Below, one piece after another: positions 1 to 10,500 of a stretch of 64,000 bases of DNA. The notes beneath the pieces were generated by a model, which saw nothing but the letters and a program-made list of their open reading frames with translations, searched no databases and was not told where the DNA came from. The position numbers and the translations under genes were made by a program. Numbering within the stretch: position 1 is the stretch's first letter; every line of letters starts with the position of its first letter. The stretch is from Antedon bifida (lineage: Eukaryota > Echinodermata > Crinoidea > Comatulida > Antedonidae), in the NCBI GenBank assembly GCA_963402885.1, contig OY727101.1, positions 13,154,917-13,218,916 on the forward strand. The letters are read 5' to 3'.

Positions 1-112
1 CAATGTAGTAAAAATAATATATATACCTAGACAAAATTAGAACAGAATGTATTTTTGTGATAAATATTTCTAATGACCTATCAGAACAACTTATATACAA
101 GGCTATGGCTGC

Positions 113-225
113 AGTCGCGTGCTCAAATTTGAGTTAATGTTTACCGACCGACCAAACCGACCGACCAACCGACCGCCCGATCAACCAACCGACCGACATA
201 GTGAGCTGTAGAGTTGCACGCGACT
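113..225. repeat. Short TIR element (AGTCGCGTGC ends) with ACCG/CGGT runs
   Basis: A 113-bp unit bounded by a perfect 10-bp inverted repeat, AGTCGCGTGC at 113-122 and GCACGCGACT at 216-225. The interior is rich in repeated ACCGACCG words. A relative with the same ends and CGGT run lies at 57026-57102 in an SLC17 intron, and a copy missing its left end lies near 56354-56416. This looks like a non-autonomous DNA element family (MITE). No clear target duplication is visible. Confidence 0.6.
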
Positions 226-1128
226 AAAAAATGGAGAAAAAATGTAGTTGAAGAAATTAGGTTAATGTCCATAAACCAAAATGGCCTCTATCTACAGTAT
301 TTTTCTATATATCTGGTATTAGTCCAGGCAATCTAGAATTTAAACAAATTGCAAACAAAGCTTTTATTTTTTAATTGAACACGTATGACGTGGAGATGAA
401 ATTCCACAAATAATTAATGTAGAAGTAGAAGCCTCGATTACATCTATTAAGGAGACACACATATTAACGTAAAATGAAAGAGGAGTCGGCATACATCAAC
501 CAACCAAGAGGGGACACTTTTGTTGTCTCAAAGGTTTCTCCTTAATAGAGGTTCTACATATCCAAATTGAAAACTCTATAAGTGAGGGAGGATTCACAAT
601 CCTTCTACCGGCGGAAGTAAATACAGATAAAGCCAATTCTTAACGTCAGTATTTATAACGCTGGTGGCGTTTAACGCTAATAAATGTATTTTGATCATTT
701 CTTTTCAACGGCTGACTGTTTTAAAATTTGTTTGGAAAATTCTTTTAAAACTGAAAATGTATGATCGTTTGTTTATTTTCATTTGCAAGGACACTAAACT
801 ATCTTTTGACATCTTGGAAAATAAAAACATAAATCAATCAAATAGCGTGTGAAGTCACATTTTCAAGACTTTATTTTACTAGGCCTCTCGACGTAATTAC
901 GTGTTAGTGACAGGGCCAAGCCAAGCGGTCTGTGTACCATTATCATACCTCAGTCACGTAGGCTACGTTCAGATGGCCTAAATTGTTGGACAGATTGGAG
1001 ACATTACGGAAATAATACTATGGAAATATGCGAGGATGTACATGATATTGTTTTGGATTTTCAAGGTAGGAGTGTTCATTTATTTTTTTGATGTACGGTA
1101 CCGTATTATCGAATTTTCTAACTGGTAA

Positions 1129-1390
1129 TCTTGGTTCCCACTGGGATGCAACGTAGATGCAACGTATCAACGTAAGAACGGCGTGTCATAAGTGGGAACA
1201 GATGACGCGTCGCAACGTAAGCACGTTGCCGTAATAGACGTACTGTATATTCAACATTTTCGTTTTCTACTTTCCGTACGTCGCAACAGTGATAATCAAC
1301 TTTTCGTAGGAGGATGTGAATTTGATAGAAAATATTTTATACGTTGCGTTGTTGCGTTGCGGCAGGAATGACGAATAGTGGAGCCCGACC
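1129..1390. repeat. Degenerate MITE, GCAACGTAAG family
   Basis: Begins with TTGGTTCCCACTGGGA and carries several GCAACGTA words and a reverse end GTGGGAAC near 1190, matching the family seen intact at 20756-20912. Boundaries are approximate; the copy looks rearranged. Confidence 0.5.
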
Positions 1391-2939
1391 GAGTAACATC
1401 GTTTTGGATTGCTCCGTCAAATACCATGATTTAGTGGACTTTACCTTCAAATCAGTCTTTTGAATTATCACTATTTTAATTATTTACTGCCTATGTCACC
1501 TAAGTATAACTTATATTTTCTTTTGTGCATTGTTTTTAATTTGATTAAAGTGATTCTATAGACTCAATGAACATCGGAATGGCTGAATCCACTGTTGAAC
1601 TTCCCGCTACGGGTGCGGTTACTAAACATGCACAGCTGGTTAGGCAAATAGTTATCGAGTCGTGTTATTTGAGAGTGAAACACTAACTAGCATAGTTGAA
1701 AACTGCTTCTCAAAGATGATGTTGTAAATATGAAGAAACACGGAAAGGTGTGTTATTTGCAATGACTTCCCATATTTGCTCGTCCTCGCTAAAAATAGCA
1801 TTTTAGCTAATTTACTACGGTACTCTTTATGTGATGCATTAAGAACTGTGTGAGAAATTGTTGAGTTAACAAGTTCATGAAAGTAATTTTAATCTGATAG
1901 GTTCGTTTATGATATTAATAAATAATAAAGAAATGATGTCAACTTAATAAAAAAAAAACTATTTATTTATTGGGTTATTTAGTCCGCTTTCAGCTTTAAT
2001 GCGATCATAAAATTATTCCTACTAAGATTGACTGATTACTTACTACTTATTACTTATATTGAATTAATCCTTGTAGTGTTGAGTAATAAGTAATAACTAG
2101 ATCTTCGATTTATTATTATTATTACTTGTATAGCACACATTTATACAACATTTAATTATAATCAGCGGCGCTTCACATCAATTAGTATCGTAACATTGTT
2201 ACTAAGAGTTACTATTTGATAATAAGAGAGACGTGATCGATTTTCCTGGCAGATCTCCTAACTCTCCCGAGAATTGTAAGAATGTCCTGGTATTTGAAGT
2301 CATCTCCCACTCTCCAGCTAAAAATGCAATTTCTTAGGATATTGGGTAAACAGAAAACTATCCCGATATTTATCATATCTACTATGTACTCTTGAGAGAG
2401 AATATAAAACGAACTAGCATCGGTCCATAAGTAGTGTGTAATAATGTATGCTTTACTTAAGTGAAATACGCACTGGGACCGTATTTTCCGCCTTTAAAAT
2501 GTTTAATTATAGATGCCACTGTCTAAAGTTTGGTCTATTTTAAAAATACTTAAAATGTTATAATAAGTGCCCTATTGGCCTTTGTGAAGTACCTTTATGT
2601 TACATTGAAGAAATAATTTTTGTCCTTTGCATGTATCAAATATTATGTCATACCGCCCTCAAACTCACTCACACCAGGAAATAATCAACCAATCAAAATG
2701 CCAAATCTTCTGCTATACACAAAATGCTTCCCGAAAGAGAAAACCACCCAAAAGCGTCGCGGGTGGAAATAGGTTTTGTTTTGTAGCATTATTATCGCAC
2801 CTGCTTCTTCTTACACGCAGTAGAATCCTCGACGATTTGATTTAATTCCTCTGCACAGTATTTTTTGGTTATAATAAATGTTTCGTTTATTTATTTTCAA
2901 TGCTGTTGTTTACTTATAGAAGACATATGGACAACAGAC

Positions 2940-3200
2940 TTAAAGATGTATTGTCCACAAAAAAACATGAAAAATGAAGATTAATAATATAAAAAATTGA
3001 AAGCCATTTTGTAGTCAATCGCTTCCGTGAAAAAAAAAAAAAACAAATAGTGTTTTCTCTTATTGGAAAACAAGAACAAAAAATATTTAAAACAGAAATA
3101 CCATGGGCTGGCAGCCGATTTGACTATTTTCTTTTTCTATAAAATAATTACGGTTTTCTGGAAAAAAAACCAATTTTTATCAAATGTTTGCCAAAATAAA
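2940..3200. repeat. Truncated MITE with TTAAAGATGTATTGTCC end
   Basis: The left end TTAAAGATGTATTGTCC and following ATGAAAAATGAAGATT match the reverse complement of the element ending at 38846 and the fuller copy at 40524-40841. All three contain a GGCTGGCAGCC-like or related core. The right terminal repeat is not found here, so the copy is truncated or decayed. Confidence 0.55.
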
Positions 3201-3434
3201 ATATTAAAATGGCAATTTAACCAAAAACATTGAAATATATATTTTAATATTTTAAAATGTATATATCTCTAACCTATTTAAATTATTACTGTTTAAAGTT
3301 AGCATACATTTAATTAATTTCAAAACATATTTTGTAATTTATTAGATCATTAGGCAATAACCTATAGTTTTTGTTATAATCCACTACAGTATGCTATTCC
3401 TCATATTGTGAACAGTTTCACTTTCGCTATCGGC

Positions 3435-3507
3435 GGTTTCGTGGTGTAGTGGTTATCACGTCTGCTTTACACGCAGAAGGTCCCCGGTTCGAGCCCGGGC
3501 GGAACCT
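3435..3507 (+). tRNA. tRNA-Val (anticodon UAC)
   Basis: Folds as a full cloverleaf. Acceptor arms GGTTTCG and CGGAACC pair over 7 bp with one T-G wobble. The D-arm is GTGTAGTGGTTATCAC. The anticodon stem TCTGC/GCAGA closes the loop TTTACAC with anticodon TAC. The T-arm holds the B box GGTTCGAGCC. No intron. A T run at 3512-3517 is a Pol III terminator. It aligns base for base with the metazoan tRNA-Val family, except that the base after the acceptor stem is T rather than the usual A73. First of seven tRNA-Val genes in 2.4 kb. Confidence 0.95.
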
Positions 3508-3780
3508 TGATTTTTTCTATGCCACACCACCAGTACATTACAATAATTTTGTTGAATGTTTACGCTTTTCTTGTTTTTATATGTGCTTTGTTTATGCTGT
3601 AGATGGTCAATGATGCATAACCTACGTAATTTATTACGATTTTTTGAAAACACCAATTCACCTTATTTCACTCCTAAATTACAGTAACCATTTGTAATAT
3701 CAGCTGTTTTATGGTGTACTCGCTACGCGATAATTCTCCCAAAATAACCTGGGCATGTTATTGTCTGATTTTGTATCGGC

Positions 3781-3853
3781 GGTTTCGTGGTGTAGTGGTT
3801 ATCACGTCTGCTTCACACGCAGAAGGTCCCCGGTTCGAGCCCGGGCGGAACCT
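3781..3853 (+). tRNA. tRNA-Val (anticodon CAC)
   Basis: Identical to the first copy except for the anticodon loop TTCACAC, giving CAC, which reads the GUG codon. The cloverleaf is intact and a T run follows at 3855-3860. It is preceded by the same short TATCGGC leader as the first copy. It marks the left edge of the ~591-bp tandem duplication. Confidence 0.95.
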
Positions 3854-4077
3854 ATTTTTTGTAAACACGCAATTTATATTTTTACATACTGTTTAGGCAA
3901 TTCCTCTACGTTAATGAATACCACATTTGTTCCTTTTCCACCAAATACTAATAATACACCTTTTTTGTGTTTTTTTTTTGCCTGTAATTTTTCATTTACA
4001 ATTCTGGTATGCAGTCGCTACACGGACAGTTTTCTCAAAATGGCCTTGACATTTTATTTACTTTCGTTTGTATCAGG

Positions 4078-4150
4078 GGTTTCGTGGTGTAGTGGTTATC
4101 ACGTCTGCTTTACACGCAGAAGGTCCCCGGTTCGAGCCCGGGCGGAACCT
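4078..4150 (+). tRNA. tRNA-Val (anticodon UAC)
   Basis: Intact cloverleaf with loop TTTACAC (UAC), followed by a T6 terminator. Leader is TATCAGG. Its twin in the next duplication unit is at 4668, 590 bp away, with near-identical flanks. Confidence 0.95.
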
Positions 4151-4371
4151 GATTTTTTATTAATGATTTGGTTTTTTTTATTGAAAAATATCGTTTTAAA
4201 ATTATTATTTAAAAACTTAATTTACTGATTCAGCTGTTATTGATACACATATTTCTTTTTAAGACTTGTCGTCCTAGCTGTTACATTCTGTATGTTTTTG
4301 TGTTTTTTGTTAATTAATTTGTTTAATTAGGGGTCACAATGTGAAGCCCACAGCGTTGTGTTATTGTAAGC

Positions 4372-4444
4372 GGCTTCGTAGTGTAGTGGTTATCACGTCT
4401 GCTTAACACGCAGAAGGTCCCCGGTTCGAGCCCGGGCGAAACCT
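4372..4444 (+). tRNA. tRNA-Val (anticodon AAC)
   Basis: Loop TTAACAC gives AAC (read as IAC after editing), decoding GUU and GUC. Acceptor arms GGCTTCG and CGAAACC leave one C-A mismatch at pair 3-70; all other stems pair. T run follows in TATTTTTTG. The mismatch recurs in the 4964 copy, so it predates the tandem duplication. Confidence 0.9.
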
Positions 4445-4667
4445 ATTTTTTGTAAACACGCAATTTATATTTTTACATACTGTTTAGGCAATTCCTCTAC
4501 GTTAATGAATACCACATTTGTTCCTTTTCCACCAAATACTAATAATACACCTTTTTTGTGTTTTTTTTTGCCTGTAATTTTTCATTTACAATTCTGGTAT
4601 GCAGTCGCTACACGGACAGTTTTCTCAAAATGGCCTTGACATTTTATTTACTTTCGTTTGTATCAGG

Positions 4668-4740
4668 GGTTTCGTGGTGTAGTGGTTATCACGTCTGCTT
4701 TACACGCAGAAGGTCCCCGGTTCGAGCCCGGGCGGAACCT
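4668..4740 (+). tRNA. tRNA-Val (anticodon UAC)
   Basis: Duplicate of the 4078 gene in the second tandem unit. Mature sequence and flanks are almost identical. Intact cloverleaf; T6 terminator follows. Confidence 0.95.
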
Positions 4741-4963
4741 GATTTTTTATTAATGATTTGGTTTTTTTTATTGAAAAATATCTTTTTAAAATTATTATTT
4801 AAAAACTTAATTTACTGATTCAGCTGTTATTGATACACATATTTCTTTTTAAGACTTGTCGTTCTAGCTTTTACATTTTGTATGTTTTTGTGTTTTTTTT
4901 GTTAATTAATTTGTTTAATTAGGGGTCACAATGTGAAGCCCACAGCGTTGTGTTATTGTAAGC

Positions 4964-5036
4964 GGCTTCGTAGTGTAGTGGTTATCACGTCTGCTTAACA
5001 CGCAGAAGGTCCCCGGTTCGAGCCCGGGCGAAACCT
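4964..5036 (+). tRNA. tRNA-Val (anticodon AAC)
   Basis: Duplicate of the 4372 gene, including the C3-A70 acceptor mismatch. Only a T5 run follows (ATATTTTTAC), a weaker terminator than in the other copies, because the downstream unit has lost the TTTTTTG segment. Confidence 0.9.
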
Positions 5037-5083
5037 ATATTTTTACATACTGTTAACAATTCATTTACTTTAATGAATACTGT

Positions 5084-5642
5084 TACCATGTTTATATATG
5101 TATGAGTAGTTAAATGTTTATTTATTAATGCTTTTATATGAATCCAAAGGCAAATAACTGAAAAAATATGTAATGCTTTTATATGTATATACTGTATATG
5201 TATATGAACATTCTTGTTGCATGTGAGATTTTAAAAGATAAAATTGTTCAAAAGATTTTTTTTAAATAGTCTAGGTTAATATATAGATTATTAAACATAA
5301 ATTATGTTAAATGATAATGTTGTATAAAGTAAAGAATATAAGGAGAAAGTGTGTTGAAAATCTAACATTTTTTAAAATGAGAAATACATTAAAAGATTAA
5401 ATATATAAATTATAAGAGAAAATTATGGCAAATAATGATAATGGATAGTGAAATGATTACAACAAATATCATGTATGTAAACACATGATATCAAAAATAC
5501 AATGTTAGAACAAATATGTTATACACGAAAGATAAAAAAAATGTTAGAACAAATACAGTATGTATAAATTGATATACAATATTTATATGAAAATGTAAAT
5601 GATAGAAATAAAAGTGGGATGAACCCACATAAGACAAACAAA
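5084..5642 (+). mobile_element. Retroposon insertion with 12-bp target duplication
   Basis: The third tandem unit is interrupted. AATGAATACTGT occurs at 5072-5083 and again at 5643-5654, bracketing ~559 bp absent from the sister units. The insert ends in a hairpin-like GTGGGATGAACCCAC followed by an A-rich tail. Similar 3' ends occur near 30430 and 39560. Long target duplication, 3' tail and an AT-rich body fit a SINE or a 5'-truncated LINE; no coding remnant is recognised. Confidence 0.65.
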
Positions 5643-5780
5643 AATGAATACTGTACGTACCCCGTTTGTTCTTTTCCCACCAATGTGTTCATTGCATGTA
5701 AATTTTGTGGCATGCTGTCGCTACACGGACAGTTCTCTCAAAATGATCTTGGCATTTTATTTACCATTGTTTGTATCAGC

Positions 5781-5853
5781 GGTTTCGTGGTGTAGTGGTT
5801 ATCACGTCTGCTTTACACGCAGAAGGTCCCCGGTTCGAGCCCGGGCGGAACCT
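5781..5853 (+). tRNA. tRNA-Val (anticodon UAC)
   Basis: Intact cloverleaf with UAC anticodon and a T8 terminator directly after the acceptor stem. The upstream 130 bp match the leader of the 4078/4668 genes, so this is the diverged third unit of the tandem array, now separated by an inserted retroposon. The LTR retrotransposon starts about 220 bp downstream. Confidence 0.95.
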
Positions 5854-6075
5854 TTTTTTTATATAAATTTGTTTTATTTGGCTTTTTTATTTTTTCTTAT
5901 TTATAATATATAAATATTGCTATGTATTGGATTTTCAAACTATTATTATTTTCAAAAATTATTGTTTTTAATTGTGGAAAGGGCTTAATAGATATTGTAA
6001 TAAAATGATTTAGGCCAACTGGAACATTTAGTATGAACATTCGGTTTTTTTTAAATCATATTTGAGATCACTGAC

Positions 6076-7391
6076 TGTCACAAGTGACATAAAGTTGTGT
6101 ATATATTTTGCAAGTCATTCTTACTTTTCCTTTGTTTTCACTATTTGAACCTTTCTTTTGTTTTAGGAAGCTATTGTGTGAAGCCAGTGGAGCAGAGTTG
6201 TTGTGTTGCAGAGAAGGATTGTGTGGTGTTTGCTGATTGGAGGAGAGGTATAAGGGTTAAGTTAGTGTGTGAGTTGCTGATTGGTGGAGAAGGATAAGGT
6301 GGTGATATGTGGATAATTGAGGGAATTTTGAGGTAGATGGAAATTGAGAGGAGACAGAGAAGGAGGGCTATGTTATGTTAAGCCAGAAAGGGATAGGTGA
6401 ATATTGATATGAGAAACTAAGACGTACAGGAGAAGAAGTAATTGAATTATGGTGATATAGAGCTGAAGCAGAAAGGAAATAAAGAGATATACATGAAGTT
6501 AATAAATTGTGAGTTGGAGATAATTATGGTGATATAGAGCTGAAGCAGAAAGGAAATAAAGTGATATACATGAAGTTAATAAATTGTGAGTTGGAAGTAA
6601 TACTATAAGGCTGTACTTAAATGTAGAACTGTTAATTGTTGAGATTACTGAGGATTAATTAAAATTGTGAATGTAAATTGACGGAAGAAATAACTGTTGG
6701 AAACAGCAGAAGTTGTTGCATGTAAAGAATTGTTTGGAAATATTGAAGAGTAACTGGATTGATACTGATATTATTTTACGTGGAAAAAGAGAAAGAAATA
6801 ATTGGTCGGGGAGCGGATTGCAGGGCAGAACGACATCAAGAAACATTTTAACTTTATATTCGATTTATTTATATGTCAGAAAATAGGAAGAATTATAATT
6901 GATAATACAAGCAGAACGGGAGCAGAGGCGTGGGAGTTGTTTATTTGCAGAATCGTTTTAACTTTTATCTTTCTAATTTGGTTTTGTGTCAGCGTAGGAG
7001 AGAAGGCAAGAAGGAACGATATTGTGGACATTTATTATTGTTTAATTATTCATCTTGTGATATTATTGTATTTGAAAGGGGGGTTTCGGGGATTTATTTA
7101 AAAATAAGAAGATTGTTGATATTTTGTTTGAAAGGATTGGGAAATTTGGGGAATTGCATAAAGTGTGTGGGGAATAGGAATACGGTATCATTGTTTGAGA
7201 ATTGGTTGGGTTTTTTTTGTGGGTTTTTTTTGGGGGGTTTGAATTATAAAAGAAAGAATTGGTTGTCAAAGATTATTATTAAATTTTACTTTTTACATTT
7301 ATATGTGTACAGTTGTGGCTATTTACCGTTGTTCACCGTTGGTTACCAGCAATTACATGTCCGAAAGAGCCGTAATTGCGGCTGTGTGACA
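6076..7391 (+). repeat. 5' LTR of the Gmr1-like element
   Basis: 1316 bp, same length as the downstream LTR. TG...CA ends sit within the 7-bp inverted repeat TGTCACA/TGTGACA. It contains a 77-bp internal tandem duplication (about 6445-6521 and 6522-6597). The plus strand is strikingly poor in C over about 6190-7250. Short open frames inside it are not recognised as genes. Confidence 0.95.
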
Positions 7392-7395
7392 TTTA

Positions 7396-7413
7396 TGGGG
7401 GCTCGTCCGGGAA
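7396..7413 (+). other. Primer-binding site, tRNA-Pro type
   Basis: TGGGGGCTCGTCCGGGAA lies 4 bases after the 5' LTR. It matches 17 of 18 positions of the tRNA-Pro primer site known from murine leukaemia virus. The spacing is normal for LTR elements. Confidence 0.8.
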
Positions 7414-7555
7414 ACTTTGTAACCTAGCGTGAACATTGGTAGATGAAACAATTGTACGTGATTCTTGGATTGTCTATTTGCCATATTATTGGCATACTGT
7501 ATACTTATATTGGATACTTATATATATATATATATTTTTTTGTTTTTCTTAAGAA

Positions 7556-10500
7556 ATGGATCTCACTAAAATTGTTGACGCAGGAAAAGTGTTGGGGTTA
7601 GATGGAGTGGAATTAAGAGAGTTTGTGGAAAAGAGAGAGGAAGCTGCCAGAGAGAGAGAAGAGAGAGCACTAGAGAGAGAAGAGAGAAACAGGGAGAGAG
7701 AAGAAATGGAGCGAAACAGAGACAGGGAAGAGAGAGCACTAGAGAAGGAAGAGAGAGAGAGAAGAGAGGCACTAGAGAAGGAAGAGAGAGAGAGAAGAGA
7801 GGTACTAGAGAGGGACGAAGCAGAGAGAAAAAGAGCGAGTGAAGAAAGAGAGAGAGAAAACGAACAGGCCTATCTTATAGAAATGCGAAGGTTAGAAATC
7901 CAATTAGAACAAGAAAAGAATCGGGCACGGCCGGGTGGTAGAGTATTACCCAATCCTGAGTCACGGGTTAAGGCCAGTAAACCTAAATTACCACCTTTCC
8001 ATGATCGAACAGATGACCTAGATGCCTATCTGAAAAGGTTTGAACGGTATGCGACTAGTCAGGAGTGGAAAGAAATTGAGTGGCCGGTTAACTTAAGTGC
8101 CCTACTAACTGGGAAGGCTCTCGAGGTTTATTCCAGGTTGTCGTCAGCTGAAGCTAACGATTACAAACTGTTGAAGTTGGCTCTTCTAAAACGGTTTCAG
8201 TTAACCGCCGATGGATTTCGACATAAGTTACGAACAGCTAAGCCCGAATACGGAGAAAGCGGGCCGCAATTTGCTGCGAGGATAAGCAATTATCTTGATA
8301 GGTGGATTGACCTAGCAGAGGGGGAAAAAACCTTTCAGGGGTTAAAAGATTTATTGCTGCGAGAGCAGTTTACCGATGGGTGTGGGAAGGACCTAGCTCT
8401 GTTCCTAAGGGAACGTCAACCGAAAACGATACAAGCGATGGCTGAAATTGCGGAGCAATATTTGGAAGCTCGTGGGGGATTATTTGGTAAACCAATAGAG
8501 TTTAAACAAAAAGAGCCAAATTCTCCTCAACTCTCCTCTAATAATGTTCCCAGTACATCCTCATCACAAAGCCCTTCTAGTTTCCGTAGTCCAACTTGTT
8601 TTATATGTCATCGTGTAGGTCACCTAGCTAGAAATTGCAGAGCCTCAACTATGCATAAGCCAAACTCTCCTCCAAAATGTTACCGATGCTTAAAAACAGG
8701 ACATATTGCCAGAAATTGTAGACAGGACGCCAACAGTTGCGCTGGGTTGTCTACTTCACCACAAACAGAGTCTGATTGCCAGAAATGTACAAAACAACAC
8801 GAATGTAAAGCCAAAGAAGAAATTCCCGATGTGGGTGCCAGTATGGTTACGAAAATGTCAGAGTCTTTAAATCAATGTTGTATCAATAATGATGGTGATA
8901 AGGTCACTCTTCAATGTGGGCACTGTCTTCCAATTATGACAGCGGCTCTAAATAATTCAATTAGTAAAATGCCCGTTTATACAGGTTGTGTTGGGTCACG
9001 CTGCGTCTCTGTTCTTCGTGACAGTGGCTGTAGTGGGGTGGTTGTGAAGAAAGATCTTGTATCAGCCGAACAACTTACTGGTAAGGAGAAAACATGTGTG
9101 CTGATTGATGGCACGGTCCGCAACTTACCGGTTGCATTAATACATGTTAATACTCCATTTTTTTCAGGAAAGACGTATGCACTATGTATGAATAACCCTA
9201 TTTATGACTTGATATTAGGTAATATTGCAGGAGTACGAGCACCAGGAAATCCAGATCCCACATGGACAGAGCGAAATCTTCAAGGATGTTCTGTTGTTAC
9301 CCGGTCTCAAGCTAACACTATGGATAAACCATTCAGAACACTTAAAACTACAGAAATACACAAGCAAATCATCACAGCGGGAATTATGAAAACCGCCCAG
9401 CAACAAGATATCAGCCTTGCAAAATTCAAGGATCTTGCAGAGAAACAAACTACAACTGTGAGTAACAAACAAGCCGAGGCTAGGTTTATTTATCATAAAG
9501 ACCTATTATATAGGCAATTTTCCTCTCCTAATATTGAACACGGGGATAAGTTTACCCAACTAGTAGTGCCAGCTGACTATCGACGCCAGGTAATGCGCCA
9601 AGCCCATGAAACCTTATTAGGAGGACACCAAGGGGTAAAAAAGACGACAGATAAAGTGTTGACAACATTTTGGTGGCCTGGGGTAACTGCAGATATTACT
9701 CGATATTGTCGATCCTGTGACATTTGTCAGAGAACTGTACAAAAAGGTAGAGTTACGAAAGTGCCTCTAGGAAGCATGCCTTTGATCGAGGTGCCGTTTG
9801 AACGGATTGCCGTTGATATAGTTGGTCCCATTTTCCCCATGTCTAAAGGTCGTAATCGTTATATACTCACAATAATAGATTTTGCTACTCGTTATCCAGA
9901 GGCAGTGCCTCTACCAAATATTGAAGCTGAACGGGTTGCTGAGGCCTTGGTTGGTGTTTTCTCTAGACTTGGTATCCCGAAAGAAATGCTTACCGATAGG
10001 GGATCACAATTTACATCTGAAGTCATGAGGCAAGTTAGTAAGTTGTTGTCTATACGTCAGGTAATGACATCTCCATATCACCCAGCTTGTAATGGTTTGG
10101 TCGAACGGTTCAATGGAACACTCAAACAAATGCTGAAACGTATGTGTGCAGAAAGGCCTACTGATTGGGATCGTTACATTGACCCACTACTTTTTGCGGT
10201 TAGGGAATCTTCACAAGAAAGTTTAGGGTTTTCTCCTTTTGAACTGTTATATGGCCGTACCGTACGAGGACCCATGTCCATCCTAAGGGAATTGTGGACC
10301 GAAGAAATCGAAACACCAGAAACAAAAACCACCTACCAGTACGTTATGGATTTACGGGAACGACTACATGAAACCTGTCAGATGGCTCAGAAGAATCTAC
10401 AAAAATCTAAGGTCAGGTACAAACAATATTATGACAAAAAGAGTAAGTCCCGGGAATTTGAGGTTGGGGATAAGGTACTACTTTTATTACCCACAGACAA

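Larger units (their letters stand above)
1..3434. other. Intergenic region, MITE debris
   Basis: No convincing gene is seen. The stretch holds a small terminal-inverted-repeat element near 113-225, a degenerate copy of the GCAACGTAAG-rich MITE family at about 1129-1390, an inverted repeat around 425-560 with CTATTAAGGAGAC-like ends, and a truncated MITE from 2940. Short open frames here (for example near 664-852) have low-complexity translations without recognisable domains. One short exon-like stretch at 1020-1064 ends at a good donor but has no recognisable partner exon. Confidence 0.6.
3781..5035 (+). repeat. Tandem segmental duplication carrying tRNA-Val genes
   Basis: Two units of about 591 bp: tRNA starts recur at 3781/4372/4964 and 4078/4668 with spacings of 590-592 bp. 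The spacers between them match almost perfectly, for example AATTCCTCTACGTTAATGAA after 3885 and again after 4475. A third, more diverged unit continues after 5036 and resumes at about 5643 after an insertion. Confidence 0.9.

Noticed and set aside
3456-5913. Open frames reading SWCSGYHVCFTRRRSPVRARAEP and relatives on both strands
   Set aside because: These are translations through the tRNA-Val genes and their duplicated spacers, not proteins.
6097-7427. Several open frames within the LTRs, repeated at 12283-13589
   Set aside because: They are identical in both LTRs, have no recognisable domain and follow from the C-poor composition; they are part of the LTR.
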